Assembly: GCA_927798255.1 (NCBI GenBank)
Contig: CAKMMH010000131.1
Coordinates: 1 to 5,246 of the forward strand
Source of the DNA: an uncultured bacterium
Lineage (GTDB): Bacteria > Bdellovibrionota_C > UBA2361 > CAKMMH01
Reading direction: 5' to 3'
DNA: 5,246 nt
Shown: positions 4,070-5,246 of the stretch, one piece after another
Position numbering within the stretch: the first letter of the stretch is position 1
Layout of the letters: every line of letters starts with the position of its first letter
Notes under the pieces: generated by a model
Seen by the model: only the letters and a program-made list of their open reading frames with translations
Told to the model about the DNA's origin: nothing
Database searches by the model: none
Made by a program: the position numbers and the translations under genes

Positions 4070-5246
4070 TCACACACATACGAAAGCAAAAACGCATCAT
4101 CTAATCCTAAATCACAAAGCTTTTCTAACTCATTTGAAATATCTTTAAACCCTATAAAAATATTTTTTAAATCAAAAAGATTATAATTTGCTAATTCGTA
4201 AAAATTTTTATTAAGCACTCTATATTCTAAAAATGCGCTTTGCTTTTCCCTACTTTCAATCTTTCCATCTAAAAATAAATTTAATTTTGCAATCGAAAAA
4301 TCACTTTCTTTTAAATTTGAAGCTTTAACATCATAAGAATTTAAGAAAAGCTTTACTATCTTTTTATATAAATTATTAACCTCTCCTACATACTTAATTT
4401 TCTTACTTACACATTTTTCTTTTAAAGTAAAAAACTCTAAGTCTTTAAAAATAAAAGCTTGGTTAAACTTAGAATCTAATAAATTATTTTTAGAAAGAAT
4501 ACATGCTTTATTAAAATTTTCACTTATCTTCTTTAAAATTTCTTCTCTATCTTTAAAATCAAAGTAATCTAGAATATCTTTAATAACTAATGTTATGTTT
4601 TTAGGAAGTGTTTCTAATATAATACCTAAAATAACTAAAAAATAATCATAAAATGTAAGTGATGTGATTTTAGTCTCAAAATTAAAATTTAATTTATTAA
4701 ACTTAAAAATATTTTCTAATCTTAAATACACTCCATTTATTACATCTTTGCCTTCAAAATCTTTATTTAAAAGCCCCTCTAATTGCTTAAAGATAGCATT
4801 TAAAGATTTTGTACAAATATCAGAATATAAAATCCCTTCATATATGTAATCATCTTTGGTGTTTTTAAACGAAAAAGGTTTAAATTTCTCATGACATTTA
4901 GGGCAAATATATTCTTTTGATTCTTTATTATTACTTAATATTAGTTTATCTATAACTTTTTTATTACTATCTAATAAGACTAATAAAAACTCATCATTAC
5001 TCTTATCATTTATAAAATTTACTACACTTTCAAGCTTATTTTCTTTTTCTAATGTTTCATTTGTAATCTTTAAAGTTTTTAAAATACCTAGTATTTCATC
5101 AGTATCATTTTTTAAAGTATCACTTGCTATATTTATAACTATATTATTTACTATGGCTTTTCCTATTCCATTTTTAGTAAGCTCATCAATGTTTTTTTCT
5201 TTAATGCTTTTACATACGCAAAGCATGAAATCATCTTTTTGCTTTT
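4042..5246 (-). CDS. Divergent UvrA-like protein, 5' end beyond the window; possibly decaying
   Basis: The frame is open to the right edge (K-Q-K-D-D-F precedes the first Met at 5226), so the start lies outside and the visible part is internal to C-terminal, about 400 codons. I did not recognise it at first glance, but ordered motifs follow UvrA from the UvrB-binding region to the end of ATPase half I. With Met at 5226 as residue 1: IKEKNIDELTKNGIGKAIVN; KITNETLE (like VDRxVIKxxI); YICPKCHEKFKPFSF (like FACPxCG...PRLFSF); YVGEVNNLYKK (like FEGIxxNLxRR); YRVLNKNFYELANYNLFDL (like VxIxGKNIxELTxLxIxEA); ELEKLCDLGLDD (like RLxFLxDVGLDY); and a final LLSYVCEFPRVLMYL where UvrA has TLSGGEAQRIRLA. 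The second CxxC of the zinc module is lost (YIYEGI instead of CPxCxGLG), the later CPxC before GKRL is absent, and the ABC signature is corrupted, with a stop at once after it. Walker B and the second ATPase half are missing. Working nucleotide excision repair is therefore unlikely. It may be a pseudogene or a repurposed paralogue. It is convergent with the glycosyltransferase. Confidence 0.6.
   Translation of the reverse strand, partial: KQKDDFMLCVCKSIKEKNIDELTKNGIGKAIVNNIVINIASDTLKNDTDEILGILKTLKITNETLEKENKLESVVNFINDKSNDEFLLVLLDSNKKVIDKLILSNNKESKEYICPKCHEKFKPFSFKNTKDDYIYEGILYSDICTKSLNAIFKQLEGLLNKDFEGKDVINGVYLRLENIFKFNKLNFNFETKITSLTFYDYFLVILGIILETLPKNITLVIKDILDYFDFKDREEILKKISENFNKACILSKNNLLDSKFNQAFIFKDLEFFTLKEKCVSKKIKYVGEVNNLYKKIVKLFLNSYDVKASNLKESDFSIAKLNLFLDGKIESREKQSAFLEYRVLNKNFYELANYNLFDLKNIFIGFKDISNELEKLCDLGLDDAFLLSYVCEFPRVLMYL

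Noticed and set aside
3986..4186. Plus-strand 66-codon frame, and another at 4664-4849, antisense to the UvrA-like gene
   Set aside because: No ribosome binding site and no recognisable motif; the frames mirror the opposite-strand coding region.

Overview
The window comes from a strongly A+T-rich bacterial chromosome. The genes are A/T-biased throughout, and a clear AAGGAGG-type ribosome binding site is visible in front of two of them. The adenylate kinase is the short form without a zinc LID. That form is usual in cyanobacteria and their non-photosynthetic sister lineages (Melainabacteria/Gastranaerophilales), and also in Bacteroidetes and some Proteobacteria. A gut Melainabacteria-like host is my guess from general look only; nothing in the window proves it.

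Layout, left to right. (1) 1-47, minus strand: the first 15 codons of an unidentified gene that runs off the left edge, with a strong Shine-Dalgarno and a plausible promoter. (2) 48-373: an A/T-rich intergenic stretch with no convincing gene. (3) 374-940, minus: adenylate kinase (adk), complete. (4) About 981-1200: a structured intergenic island near 50% G+C. (5) 1216-2235, minus: a complete WbpP/TviC-type UDP-N-acetylhexosamine 4-epimerase. (6) 2236-2384: a divergent A/T-rich promoter region, then a second structured island at about 2382-2575 (about 53% G+C in 2401-2550). (7) 2629-3828, plus: a complete GT-B fold (GT4-type) glycosyltransferase. (8) 3829-4041: a convergent intergenic stretch that seems to carry the out-of-frame tail of the next gene. 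(9) 4042-5246, minus: a 5'-truncated (by the window edge), highly divergent UvrA-like reading frame that ends in a corrupted ABC signature.

The epimerase and the glycosyltransferase are divergent neighbours. Together they suggest surface polysaccharide work: one supplies UDP-GalNAc/UDP-GlcNAc (or the corresponding uronic acids) and the other transfers sugar to a cell-envelope glycan. adk is housekeeping and is probably not functionally tied to them. The UvrA-like gene looks like a decayed or repurposed paralogue rather than a working repair protein.

The most unusual content is the pair of intergenic islands. Both are hairpin-rich and far more G+C-rich than the genes. They share an ordered block in the same orientation (GTAATG, then CCCG-rich/AAGGGG, then GACATAGGG about 40-47 bases later), which suggests two diverged copies of one repeat or structured-RNA family. 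I see no CRISPR array, transposase, tRNA, rRNA, phage gene or recognised defence system.
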